Positions 1 through 5,611 of a DNA stretch of 37,639 bases are shown here, in pieces. How positions within the stretch are numbered: position 1 is the stretch's first letter; each line of letters opens with the position of its first letter. The translations under genes and the position numbers were made by a program. The notes beneath the pieces were generated by a model. It was given only the letters and a program-made list of their open reading frames with translations, was not told the origin of the DNA and did no database searches. Origin of the DNA: Halanaerobiales bacterium (lineage in GTDB: Bacteria > Bacillota > Halanaerobiia > B1SED10-174). The stretch lies in contig PUNT01000038.1 in NCBI GenBank assembly GCA_003551905.1, forward strand, positions 1 through 37,639, in the 5' to 3' direction.

Positions 1-2
1 AG

Positions 3-131
3 TTTCCTTCATGTGAGGATTGTGATCTCAAGGATTATTGTGAGTATCCGGCTCAGAATGAAGATTGCTGGGGAGCCAATCCTTCCTGTGCTGACTGTCT
101 CTGGGCCCAGGATATAATTCGTTGCCCTTAG
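3..131 (+). CDS. C-terminal end of a cysteine-rich protein, probably a radical-SAM/SPASM maturase (partial)
   Basis: The window opens inside a reading frame that runs to a TAG at 129-131. The 42 visible residues contain six cysteines (CEDC, CEYP, EDCWG, PSCADCLW, IIRCP), a spacing typical of the auxiliary Fe-S cluster (SPASM-type) tail of radical-SAM maturases. From memory, the ending resembles the maturases that accompany tungsten-containing aldehyde ferredoxin oxidoreductases. The next gene is a ThiF/MoeB-type enzyme whose SD site overlaps this stop codon, so the two are probably one operon, which fits a molybdenum or tungsten pterin cofactor role. The radical-SAM core CxxxCxxC lies outside the window, so the family assignment is an inference from the tail and neighbour only. 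Confidence 0.55.
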   Translation, partial: FPSCEDCDLKDYCEYPAQNEDCWGANPSCADCLWAQDIIRCP

Positions 132-144
132 GAGGAGAGTTTTT

Positions 145-822
145 GTGGATTTTTTCCAACGTCACCGTATTATGTTTGACAGTAGAGAAATGGAGAAATT
201 GCGTAAAGCAACTGTATATGTAGCCGGAGCAGGTGGCTTGGGTAGTCATCAGGCCCTGGAACTACAGAGAATTGGAGTAAGAAAGATCTATATAACTGAT
301 ATTGACCGGGTGGAAAAGACCAATCTCAACCGGCAGATCCTCTATGGAGTTGAGGATATTGGCAAACAAAAAGTAGAGCAAGCAGTCAGTTTTTTGCAAA
401 GATTTGGCCTGGCAACAGAAATTGTCCCAAGAAATGATAGGGTGGATCTCGATCTGAAGATTCCTGAGGATGTTGATGTTGTCCTGGATGCCCTGGACAG
501 TTTCCCGGCCCGATTTGCCCTGGAAGAGGCAGCAAGAAAGAAAGGGGTGCCCATGATTCATGGGGCAGTTCATTCCTGGTATGGACAGCTAACAACCATT
601 TTGCCCGGACAGGGTGTTTCCCTTAAAGACATATTCCCACAAGAGACTCCTGAAGAAGAAATTCCAGCGTTTTCGCCAGTAGTTGCTATAGTTGCTTCTC
701 TGCAGGTCCTGGAGGCAGTGAAATTTATTACAGGACAGGATGAACTTTTGCAGAACAAACTCCTCATGATTGACCTGAAAGAATATAGCATGGATATTGT
801 GGAAATAAAGGATGATTCTTAA
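145..822 (+). CDS. ThiF/MoeB/HesA-family adenylyltransferase without cysteines
   Basis: The 225-residue protein has the E1-like Rossmann fold: the nucleotide-binding motif GAGGLGS at about residues 29-35, then DxD and NLNRQ (about residues 52-62), and DALDSFPAR near residue 117, as in MoeB, ThiF and HesA. These enzymes adenylate the C-terminal Gly-Gly of a small ubiquitin-like sulfur carrier such as MoaD or ThiS. It is shorter than MoeB and contains no cysteine at all, so it has neither the zinc-binding CxxC pairs nor a catalytic cysteine; it could adenylate but not form a thioester intermediate. The GTG start follows AGGAGG at about 130-135, and that SD overlaps the stop of the upstream cysteine-rich gene. 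The partner carrier is not in the window. A role in molybdopterin or tungstopterin assembly is inferred from context. Confidence 0.8.
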   Translation: MDFFQRHRIMFDSREMEKLRKATVYVAGAGGLGSHQALELQRIGVRKIYITDIDRVEKTNLNRQILYGVEDIGKQKVEQAVSFLQRFGLATEIVPRNDRVDLDLKIPEDVDVVLDALDSFPARFALEEAARKKGVPMIHGAVHSWYGQLTTILPGQGVSLKDIFPQETPEEEIPAFSPVVAIVASLQVLEAVKFITGQDELLQNKLLMIDLKEYSMDIVEIKDDS

Positions 823-844
823 GTTAGGAGATAGGTGAAGGAAT

Positions 845-2062
845 ATGCAAAAAAGCAATGAAGAGGTAAGATCAAAAAAGGGAGTTCTGGAGATCTTTAC
901 CCTGGGCTCTTTCAGTGTAAAGGTGGGTAACAGGCTCATATCAGAAGACCGGAGCAAAAAGATGTGGAAGCTTTTCAAGTATCTCATCACTCAGAAAAAT
1001 GTTGTCAGTCATCCGGAGGCAATTTTGGAGACACTCTGGCCTGATCAAAGGGTAAAAAACCCCCAGAACACATTGAAGAATCATATTTACCGCCTGCGCA
1101 ATATTCTGGAGCAGGAAAGTGGCGATATTCTGGATGGTGATGATTATTTTCTGGCCAGAGGCGGTTCCTATGTTTTCAACTGGAACAGCAATTACTGGCT
1201 GGATGCAGAGGAATTTGAGAATTTAAGCCAGGAGGGGAAAAATATATTTCCTGAAGATCCAGTTCAAGCCAGGGAGAAGTACAGGGCTGCCCTGGCTCTT
1301 TATCAAGGAGATTATTTGTCTGAACTTCCCTATGAAGACTGGCTGTTACCTGTGCGTAAATTTTATCGAGACCTTTATCATAAAACCATTCTGGAACTGG
1401 GTATTGTTCTGAAAGAAGAGAAGGATTTTGCTGGTGTAGAAGAGCTCCTGGAGGAAGTTTTACAGTATGAGGTATTTGAAGAAGACCTTCATGCTCTTTT
1501 CATAGAAGCTCTCATTGAGCAGAAAAAGAATGCCAGGGCTAAAGCTCATTATGATTATGTTATGAATCTTTTTCTGCAGGAACTGGGTGTAAGGCCCGGG
1601 CCTGAACTCAGTAGTATATTTGCAAACATTGAAAAAAAAATCTTTCCTGTGGAAGATCTGGGCATTATCCAGGAAAGTTTAGGTATAAGAAAGGAGGCTG
1701 AAGGCTCTTATTACTGTGATCCTGACTTTTTTCAGCGGCTGTGCCGATTGGAGGAAAGGCGGGTTAAACGCAGCCGGGAAACCATTTTTCTCATCTCCCT
1801 GTCACTGGTTCAGGGGGATGGGCTAACTCCTGAAAAGCCCACCCTGGAAGCAGGGGCAGAGCTCTTGAGAAGTATTCTGAGAAAAACCCTCCGGCGCGGT
1901 GATGTTTTTTGCCGCTGGAGTGATGCCCAGTTCCTGGTGCTCCTTTTAGGAATTGGAGAAGAAAATGTTAGCACCATTGTAGAAAGAATTGAAGATAGAT
2001 TTTTTGCAGAGAGCACATTTGGAGATTTATTCTTGCAGGCTACTCACCGGTTGCTGTCTTGA
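845..2062 (+). CDS. SARP/BTAD-type transcriptional regulator with a degenerate GGDEF-like C-terminal domain
   Basis: The protein has 405 residues. Residues about 15-110 form an OmpR/SARP-type winged helix (LEIFTLGSFSVKVG; RLRNILEQ), and residues about 120-265 form a bacterial transcriptional activation domain of TPR-like helices ending in QELGVRPGPEL. Residues about 290-400 resemble a GGDEF domain: LRRGDVFCRWSDAQF aligns with the RxxDxxxRxGGDEF signature. The GGDEF position reads SDAQF (359-363), so diguanylate cyclase activity is not expected, but R350 and D353 keep the RxxD pattern used as the c-di-GMP inhibitory site in true cyclases. The gene starts 22 bp after the ThiF-like gene and ends at a bidirectional terminator facing the surface-protein locus. 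Regulation of that locus by this protein is an inference. Confidence 0.75.
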   Translation: MQKSNEEVRSKKGVLEIFTLGSFSVKVGNRLISEDRSKKMWKLFKYLITQKNVVSHPEAILETLWPDQRVKNPQNTLKNHIYRLRNILEQESGDILDGDDYFLARGGSYVFNWNSNYWLDAEEFENLSQEGKNIFPEDPVQAREKYRAALALYQGDYLSELPYEDWLLPVRKFYRDLYHKTILELGIVLKEEKDFAGVEELLEEVLQYEVFEEDLHALFIEALIEQKKNARAKAHYDYVMNLFLQELGVRPGPELSSIFANIEKKIFPVEDLGIIQESLGIRKEAEGSYYCDPDFFQRLCRLEERRVKRSRETIFLISLSLVQGDGLTPEKPTLEAGAELLRSILRKTLRRGDVFCRWSDAQFLVLLLGIGEENVSTIVERIEDRFFAESTFGDLFLQATHRLLS

Positions 2063-2091
2063 TCGCTTGATTTAAGAGATCTTTAATATAT

Positions 2092-2120
2092 AGAAAGGCC
2101 CCGGTAACCGGGGCCTTTCT
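2092..2120. terminator. Near-perfect palindrome, bidirectional terminator between convergent genes
   Basis: A 14-bp inverted repeat (AGAAAGGCCCCGGT / ACCGGGGCCTTTCT) around a single A separates the regulator gene on the + strand from the secreted-protein gene on the - strand. Each arm ends in a short T-rich stretch rather than a long U tract, so it can serve both directions but may be less efficient than a classic terminator. Confidence 0.75.
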
Positions 2121-2203
2121 GTATATTCTGGACCTTCCACAAATTTTTGGACTGAGAGGAGAAAACAGCCTCTTGGCAATATTTCCTGCTATAGATCAGT
2201 TAA

Positions 2204-2644
2204 TTACAGGGATGATAGAAGAAAGCTCATGTCCAGATGGTAAGTTCCTGCATTTAGAGCTGAGGAAGCTGGTATGTAAGCTTGGATTATTATGGTGTGT
2301 TTACCGGCTTTACCCCTGATGAGAACGGTCTCATCATAATCTCTTTCCCCTGGAAAACTTATTTGGGGCTGCAATCCGCCGGGCAGTCTTTGAGCCTGGA
2401 CTTCAAGCTGCCAGGGAGCATTGCTGGTTATTTCTAGGACATATGCTTCAGCAATTTGCAAGGTGTCTCCCTGATAGTTAAAGACAGCATTGCTTCTCAA
2501 AAGTTTAGATGACTGCATTACAGGTATGGTTGCTGTTACATCTAATGTATTCTGGGCCAGGTTGTTAGCTGAAGTGGGGAGGATGGTTATTGTTACGGTG
2601 ATCAGCAGGAGAAGAATCAAGGTGATTCTGCAATTCCGTCTCAC
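2204..2644 (-). CDS. Secreted beta-rich protein under a c-di-GMP-I riboswitch
   Basis: The 146-residue product starts with a clear signal peptide (RRNCRITLILLLLITVTIT, cleavage near SAN) and continues as a beta-rich domain without further membrane segments. Its beginning (NTLDVTATIPVM) and end (NAGTYHLDMSFLLSSL) follow the pattern of the + strand secreted proteins at 3176, 4165 and 4892, whose last strand is also a GTY/GDY turn followed by alternating hydrophobic residues. This is how the last strand of spore-coat-U or Csu-type pilins looks, but overall identity is low, so the family is not certain. The GTG start is preceded by GAGAGGAG. Upstream on the same strand lie a G9 tract, a terminator and a class I c-di-GMP aptamer, so expression is probably set by c-di-GMP. 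It is transcribed opposite to the rest of the locus. Confidence 0.75.
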   Translation of the reverse strand: MRRNCRITLILLLLITVTITILPTSANNLAQNTLDVTATIPVMQSSKLLRSNAVFNYQGDTLQIAEAYVLEITSNAPWQLEVQAQRLPGGLQPQISFPGERDYDETVLIRGKAGKHTIIIQAYIPASSALNAGTYHLDMSFLLSSL

Positions 2645-2671
2645 AGCTGTTCACTCCTCTCAGATTGGATT

Positions 2672-2680
2672 CCCCCCCCC
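2672..2680 (-). repeat. Homopolymeric tract of nine G in the 5' leader (C9 on + strand)
   Basis: Nine consecutive C on the + strand, read as G9 in the mRNA leader, lie between the riboswitch terminator and the Shine-Dalgarno site of the secreted-protein gene ending at 2644. Such tracts are prone to slipped-strand changes in length. Confidence 0.8.
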
Positions 2681-2685
2681 TTCTG

Positions 2686-2723
2686 AAAAAAGTTAACGGC
2701 CCTTCCCGATATGGGTGGACCGT
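2686..2723 (-). terminator. Riboswitch expression-platform terminator
   Basis: On the - strand ACGGTCC (2723-2717) pairs with GGGCCGT (2702-2696) with one G-U pair, followed by TAAC and six T (2691-2686). It lies directly downstream of the c-di-GMP-I aptamer. Its loop and 3' arm overlap CTTCCCGATA (2702-2711, + strand), which is the exact complement of a segment at 2817-2826 on the other side of the aptamer, so aptamer closure and terminator formation should compete. Confidence 0.65.
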
Positions 2724-2737
2724 AAAGAAATAAAATA

Positions 2738-2826
2738 CTTCTTTCGGTAGCCCTGCCACCATAGCTATTGCCTTAGGTCGTGGCTTTGCGTCCCTGCTTT
2801 TCAACAGGTTTGCCTTTATCGGGAAG
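2738..2826 (-). ncRNA. Cyclic di-GMP-I (GEMM-I) riboswitch aptamer
   Basis: Read on the - strand, the segment carries the GEMM hallmarks in order: AAAGGCAAACC, a P1b hairpin closed by a GAAA tetraloop (CCTGTTGAAAAGCAGG), GGACGCAAAGCC, then CCTAAGG, and GGTGGCAGGGCTACCG. The match to the class I consensus is close throughout. A perfect 10-bp complement (TATCGGGAAG at 2817-2826 and CTTCCCGATA at 2702-2711 on the + strand) flanks the aptamer. It controls the secreted-protein gene at 2204-2644. If ligand binding stabilises this closing helix, the overlapping terminator is disrupted and the switch is ON with c-di-GMP; the direction is an inference. Confidence 0.92.
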
Positions 2827-2850
2827 TACAGTTATTCTATTGTTAAATAA

Positions 2851-2879
2851 ATAATATCATATTTTATCAGTAAATGCAA
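2851..2879 (-). promoter_or_regulatory. SigA-type promoter for the GEMM riboswitch transcript
   Basis: On the - strand TTGCAT (2879-2874) and TATTAT (2856-2851) are separated by 17 bp, putting the start point near 2844, just upstream of the aptamer. Between this promoter and the + strand promoter at 3116 (about 2880-3115) the sequence is AT-rich and I see no gene or recognisable element. Confidence 0.6.
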
Positions 2880-3115
2880 CCCTAAAAACAACAAAATCAC
2901 TGATTTTTTTAATTTTTTGACCGAAATGTGACCAGCATTAGACCTCTGTAAGACCAGTAAATGCTAAAAATAGACAGAGTTTGGGAGAAAAGAACAGAGA
3001 AATGTCCTGATGGAGAGTTAAATATAATTAGATGCAATAGACAGTAGTAAACGTTTTTTGATTCTCTAAAATTTTTATCATATTATTTGTAGGTCTCCAG
3101 AGGGGTCAATTTTTC

Positions 3116-3144
3116 TTGTATTCCTGATATTGAGAATATATAGT
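3116..3144 (+). promoter_or_regulatory. SigA-type promoter for the + strand secreted-protein genes
   Basis: TTGTAT (3116-3121) and TATAGT (3139-3144) are separated by 17 bp. The predicted start point near 3151 leaves only about 25 nt of leader before the first gene, with no room for a riboswitch on this transcript's first cistron. Confidence 0.5.
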
Positions 3145-3175
3145 GATTTTTTGAAATTATCTTGTATGCGAGTTG

Positions 3176-4042
3176 ATGGTAATGCTGAAGCTTAAATCTT
3201 TGAAGAATATATGCTGTATTCTAAGTTTTTTGTTCATCAGTCTTTTAATTTTTCCTCAAATTGCCCGGGCTCAGACAGGACAGCCACTTTTTTTAAGAAA
3301 ACCAGGCGGGCTGCAATTCACCATTGAATCCACCAGTAATGAAGTTGAGTTATCCTGGCATCAACAAACAGAAGAAGAGGATAAGGTTGATATATATTAT
3401 ATGGCTGAAGGTGACTTCACCGCTGAGAATGGCAACAGCATTCCAAAAGAGAAAATGATAGCTCATACACCTTACCAAGGGGGATTGTCCCTGGATGATT
3501 GGGTTTTATTCATGAGTGAGGAGGAAGAAGAAGGAGTGACTGTTCTCCTGGAATTGGATGACAGTGTTTGGGGTAGTTATCCGCCAGGAACTTATGAGGG
3601 CAAATTGATTTCCAATGTAGGGGGACCCGGGCAGAGAATCAATATCACCATAGAAATGGAATGGGATATGGTCCTTATAGTTTTTCCCCAGGAGCTGCAA
3701 ATAGATGCTGATAGCGGGCCGGGTTTTTACCCTGCCCGGCAGAATGTGACAATACAGGTTATTGCCAACAATGAAGACTGGGTTCTCATGATATCTGCTG
3801 GAGAGTTCGTACTGGCAGGTAACCCAGAAGAGACCCCTCCTCTCAGGAAAGAAGATCTATTCCTGAGCTTTGCAGAAGAAGGCCCCTACAAGAGTCTGGA
3901 ACAACCTGTGGAGATTTTTGGCAGTGAACACGGTTCTGAAGTTGAACTTGAGCTTTATTTCTGGTCCCAAACAAACTGGGGTTACAGAGCAGGTACCTAT
4001 GAGGGTTGTATCTATATTGATCTTTTAGAGGACAGCTTATAG
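3176..4042 (+). CDS. Secreted protein with two related beta-sandwich-like halves
   Basis: About 288 residues. A signal peptide spans roughly residues 1-33 (KNICCILSFLFISLLIF, cleavage near ARAQ). The mature part falls into two halves that end alike: PPGTYEGKLISNV near the middle and RAGTYEGCIYIDLL at the C-terminus, and each half has an N-terminal strand pattern (FTIESTSNEVELSW; VTIQVIANNEDWVLMI). This suggests an internal duplication of one beta-sandwich domain of the type seen in the neighbouring secreted proteins. The start is uncertain: TTG 3173, ATG 3176 and ATG 3182 are in frame and none has a strong SD, so translation may be weak. The gene is followed by the first class II c-di-GMP aptamer. 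It is probably a surface or matrix protein; no catalytic motif is visible. Confidence 0.7.
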   Translation: MVMLKLKSLKNICCILSFLFISLLIFPQIARAQTGQPLFLRKPGGLQFTIESTSNEVELSWHQQTEEEDKVDIYYMAEGDFTAENGNSIPKEKMIAHTPYQGGLSLDDWVLFMSEEEEEGVTVLLELDDSVWGSYPPGTYEGKLISNVGGPGQRINITIEMEWDMVLIVFPQELQIDADSGPGFYPARQNVTIQVIANNEDWVLMISAGEFVLAGNPEETPPLRKEDLFLSFAEEGPYKSLEQPVEIFGSEHGSEVELELYFWSQTNWGYRAGTYEGCIYIDLLEDSL

Positions 4043-4049
4043 CAATAGA

Positions 4050-4140
4050 CATTTCCTCATTGGAGACGATGATCTGCTGACTTTTAACTGGTCACCAATG
4101 AGTTGGCAGTGAGTCAGGGTGAAACCGACCGGTAGGAATG
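4050..4140 (+). ncRNA. Cyclic di-GMP-II riboswitch, copy 1, with SD-sequestering platform
   Basis: From memory of the Clostridium acetobutylicum class II aptamer, the core elements match in order: GGAGACGATGAT (reference GGAAACAAUGAU), TTTTAACTGGTCACC (reference UUUAAAUUGGGCAC), and GGTGAAACCGACC (reference GUGCAACCGACC). CTGACT (4076-4081 region) can pair with AGTCAG for the pseudoknot, and CATTTCCT closes with AGGAATG. TCCTCATTGG (4054-4063) is also complementary, with one G-U pair, to CCAATGGGGA at 4145-4154, which contains the Shine-Dalgarno site of the next gene. The two pairings exclude each other, so ligand binding should expose the SD: a translational ON switch. Confidence 0.8.
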
Positions 4141-4164
4141 TGAACCAATGGGGAGGTTTACAGA

Positions 4165-4668
4165 ATGAAGCAACTACTTATATTTTTTTTGATGTTTGCT
4201 CTGTTATTAGGAATAACCTACAGGGTAGAATCCATTAATAGCGAAGAATTATTGCTTTACATAGATATATATCCTTATGCGGAAATCGAGGTAATAGATA
4301 ATATTTTCATGGATGTTGATTTTGCTGCTGGATTTACTGTTGAGAGAAAAGCGCAGATTGACTACAGGGCTAATTGTAATGTGCAAATAATGGTGGAATC
4401 CCAGGGTTTTGATAATGCCCTGGACCAGATGGTAACCTACCGGCTTTCCAGGGATGGGCAGGACTGGGAAAATCCGGATGCTAGTTTGAAGCCCGGTCAA
4501 TCATTACCGGGAGCCCTGCACTTTTATTACGAAGATGGCCCTAAAGGAGAATTCTTGCTGGCAGCATTTCTTATAGCAGATGATGTGGGAGGGGAAAGCC
4601 CCTGGTTCTTAGTCGAAGCAGATGAATATCAGGACACTATTACCCTGACCATATCTTCTCTAGAATAA
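4165..4668 (+). CDS. Small secreted beta-rich protein, riboswitch-controlled paralogue 1
   Basis: The 167-residue product begins with a signal peptide (KQLLIFFLMFALLLGI) and otherwise lacks membrane segments. The pattern LYIDIYPYAEIEV, a central IDYRANCNVQIMVESQGFD and the C-terminal strand YQDTITLTISSLE are shared with the protein encoded at 4892-5443 (YAANFDMNITAESVGFD; YTDEITLTIEAQD), so the two are paralogues. The closing strand pattern resembles spore-coat-U/Csu-type or similar pilin subunits, but no family can be claimed firmly. GGGGAGG at 4150-4156 lies 8 nt before the ATG and is part of the segment that can be masked by the class II c-di-GMP riboswitch. The product is acidic. It is a candidate structural subunit of a surface fibre or matrix. 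Confidence 0.75.
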   Translation: MKQLLIFFLMFALLLGITYRVESINSEELLLYIDIYPYAEIEVIDNIFMDVDFAAGFTVERKAQIDYRANCNVQIMVESQGFDNALDQMVTYRLSRDGQDWENPDASLKPGQSLPGALHFYYEDGPKGEFLLAAFLIADDVGGESPWFLVEADEYQDTITLTISSLE

Positions 4669-4773
4669 AAAAATGTCTGATCCTGAAGATTGTTCGGAGG
4701 GAGGTAATAAGAAACAGATAAATACTTTAATCCGTAATTAAGGAAAACTAACATAGGTTATTAAAATTTTTCC

Positions 4774-4860
4774 TCCTTCATTGGAGGCCAGGAACTGCCA
4801 TCCTCTAACTGGTCACCAACAGGGTGGCAGGGAGCCAGTGGTGAAACCGACCATGAAGGA
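4774..4860 (+). ncRNA. Cyclic di-GMP-II riboswitch, copy 2, with SD-sequestering platform
   Basis: This second copy shares AACTGGTCACCAA and GTGAAACCGACC with copy 1 and with the class II consensus. TCCTTCAT (4774-4781) closes with ATGAAGGA (4853-4860), and CTGCCA can pair with TGGCAG inside the aptamer for the pseudoknot. CCTCCTTCATTGG (4772-4784) is complementary, with one bulged T, to CCAATGAGGAGG at 4871-4882, which is the Shine-Dalgarno site of the gene starting at 4892. The platform is therefore the same as in copy 1 although the sequences differ, which is good evidence for function. Prediction: c-di-GMP turns translation on. The stretch 4669-4770 before it holds no gene that I can recognise. 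Confidence 0.8.
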
Positions 4861-4891
4861 AAGTTAAAAACCAATGAGGAGGTTAACTGAA

Positions 4892-5443
4892 ATGAAAAAA
4901 TTAGGTGTTATAGTTCTTACTTTGTTAATAGTAGCTGGTTTGGCTTTGGTTGTTGCTTCTGATGAAAATAATGAAAGCTATGCTTCTGATACTCTGAATG
5001 TAATTATCGATATTCCAAAACATGCTATTCTGGTTTTTACTCAAGACAACCTGCAAATAACCCTGGATACTGATGACTTTCCCGAAGGCATTGAAGAGGG
5101 TTTTGATGATATTGAGTCTGACTCAGTGCCGGTCAATTATGCAGCCAATTTCGACATGAATATTACTGCTGAGTCGGTAGGGTTTGATGGAGGTTCAGAG
5201 CACATATTAGATGATATGGTAGTTTATCAGTATTGTAAGGACGGAGATTTTGATGAGGACCTTGATGGTTCTTCTTTTAATGCCAGTACTGCTCCTGCTG
5301 AGCCAATATACTCTCCTGAGCGAGGAGGAGGCACTTTTTACTTGAGGGCATTAATAAGTTCAGCCAACGAAGATGCTTGGCATGCAGTTGCCGCCGGAGA
5401 TTACACAGATGAAATTACTCTAACCATAGAAGCTCAAGATTAG
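4892..5443 (+). CDS. Small secreted acidic beta-rich protein, riboswitch-controlled paralogue 2
   Basis: I place the start at ATG 4892, 9 nt after AGGAGG (4877-4882), rather than at the in-frame ATG 4874 that lies within the SD region. The 183-residue protein has a signal peptide (KKLGVIVLTLLIVAGLALV) and a very acidic mature part rich in D and E. It is related to the protein at 4165-4668: same central motif (NYAANFDMNITAESVGFD) and same C-terminal strand (AGDYTDEITLTIEAQD). The strand LNVIIDIPKHAIL near the mature N-terminus parallels LDVTATIPVM of the - strand gene at 2204. The SD is controlled by the second class II c-di-GMP riboswitch. Candidate structural subunit; no enzymatic motif is seen. 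Confidence 0.75.
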   Translation: MKKLGVIVLTLLIVAGLALVVASDENNESYASDTLNVIIDIPKHAILVFTQDNLQITLDTDDFPEGIEEGFDDIESDSVPVNYAANFDMNITAESVGFDGGSEHILDDMVVYQYCKDGDFDEDLDGSSFNASTAPAEPIYSPERGGGTFYLRALISSANEDAWHAVAAGDYTDEITLTIEAQD

Positions 5444-5484
5444 AATTTCTTTTGTGTAAATTATTTTTTAAGAAAGTTAATGGT

Positions 5485-5564
5485 GGTAAGATACAGAGGA
5501 TTTATTCCTCTTACCTGTCTACTGAGTTTAATGCAGGGAGAGTTCTGGTAAAGAGTTCTCCCTG
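5485..5564 (+). other. Two hairpins in the leader of the chaperone-like gene
   Basis: GGTAAG (5485-5490) pairs with CTTACC (5510-5515) around a GAGG/CCTC inner stem, and CAGGGAGA (5534-5541) pairs with TCTCCCTG (5557-5564). Neither is followed by a T tract, so these are not ordinary terminators. I cannot match them to a known riboswitch. They may process or stabilise the mRNA between the subunit genes and the assembly genes. Confidence 0.4.
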
Positions 5565-5611
5565 TAATGCAATTCTGGAAAGACTGCTGTTTTAATGGAG
5601 AAGGTGGTTGG

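Noticed and set aside
4050-4860. Leaders before 4165 and 4892 first considered as cobalamin, TPP or SAM riboswitches
   Set aside because: The GTGAAACCG stretch resembles parts of those elements, but the other conserved blocks are missing, whereas all core blocks of the class II c-di-GMP aptamer are present in order.
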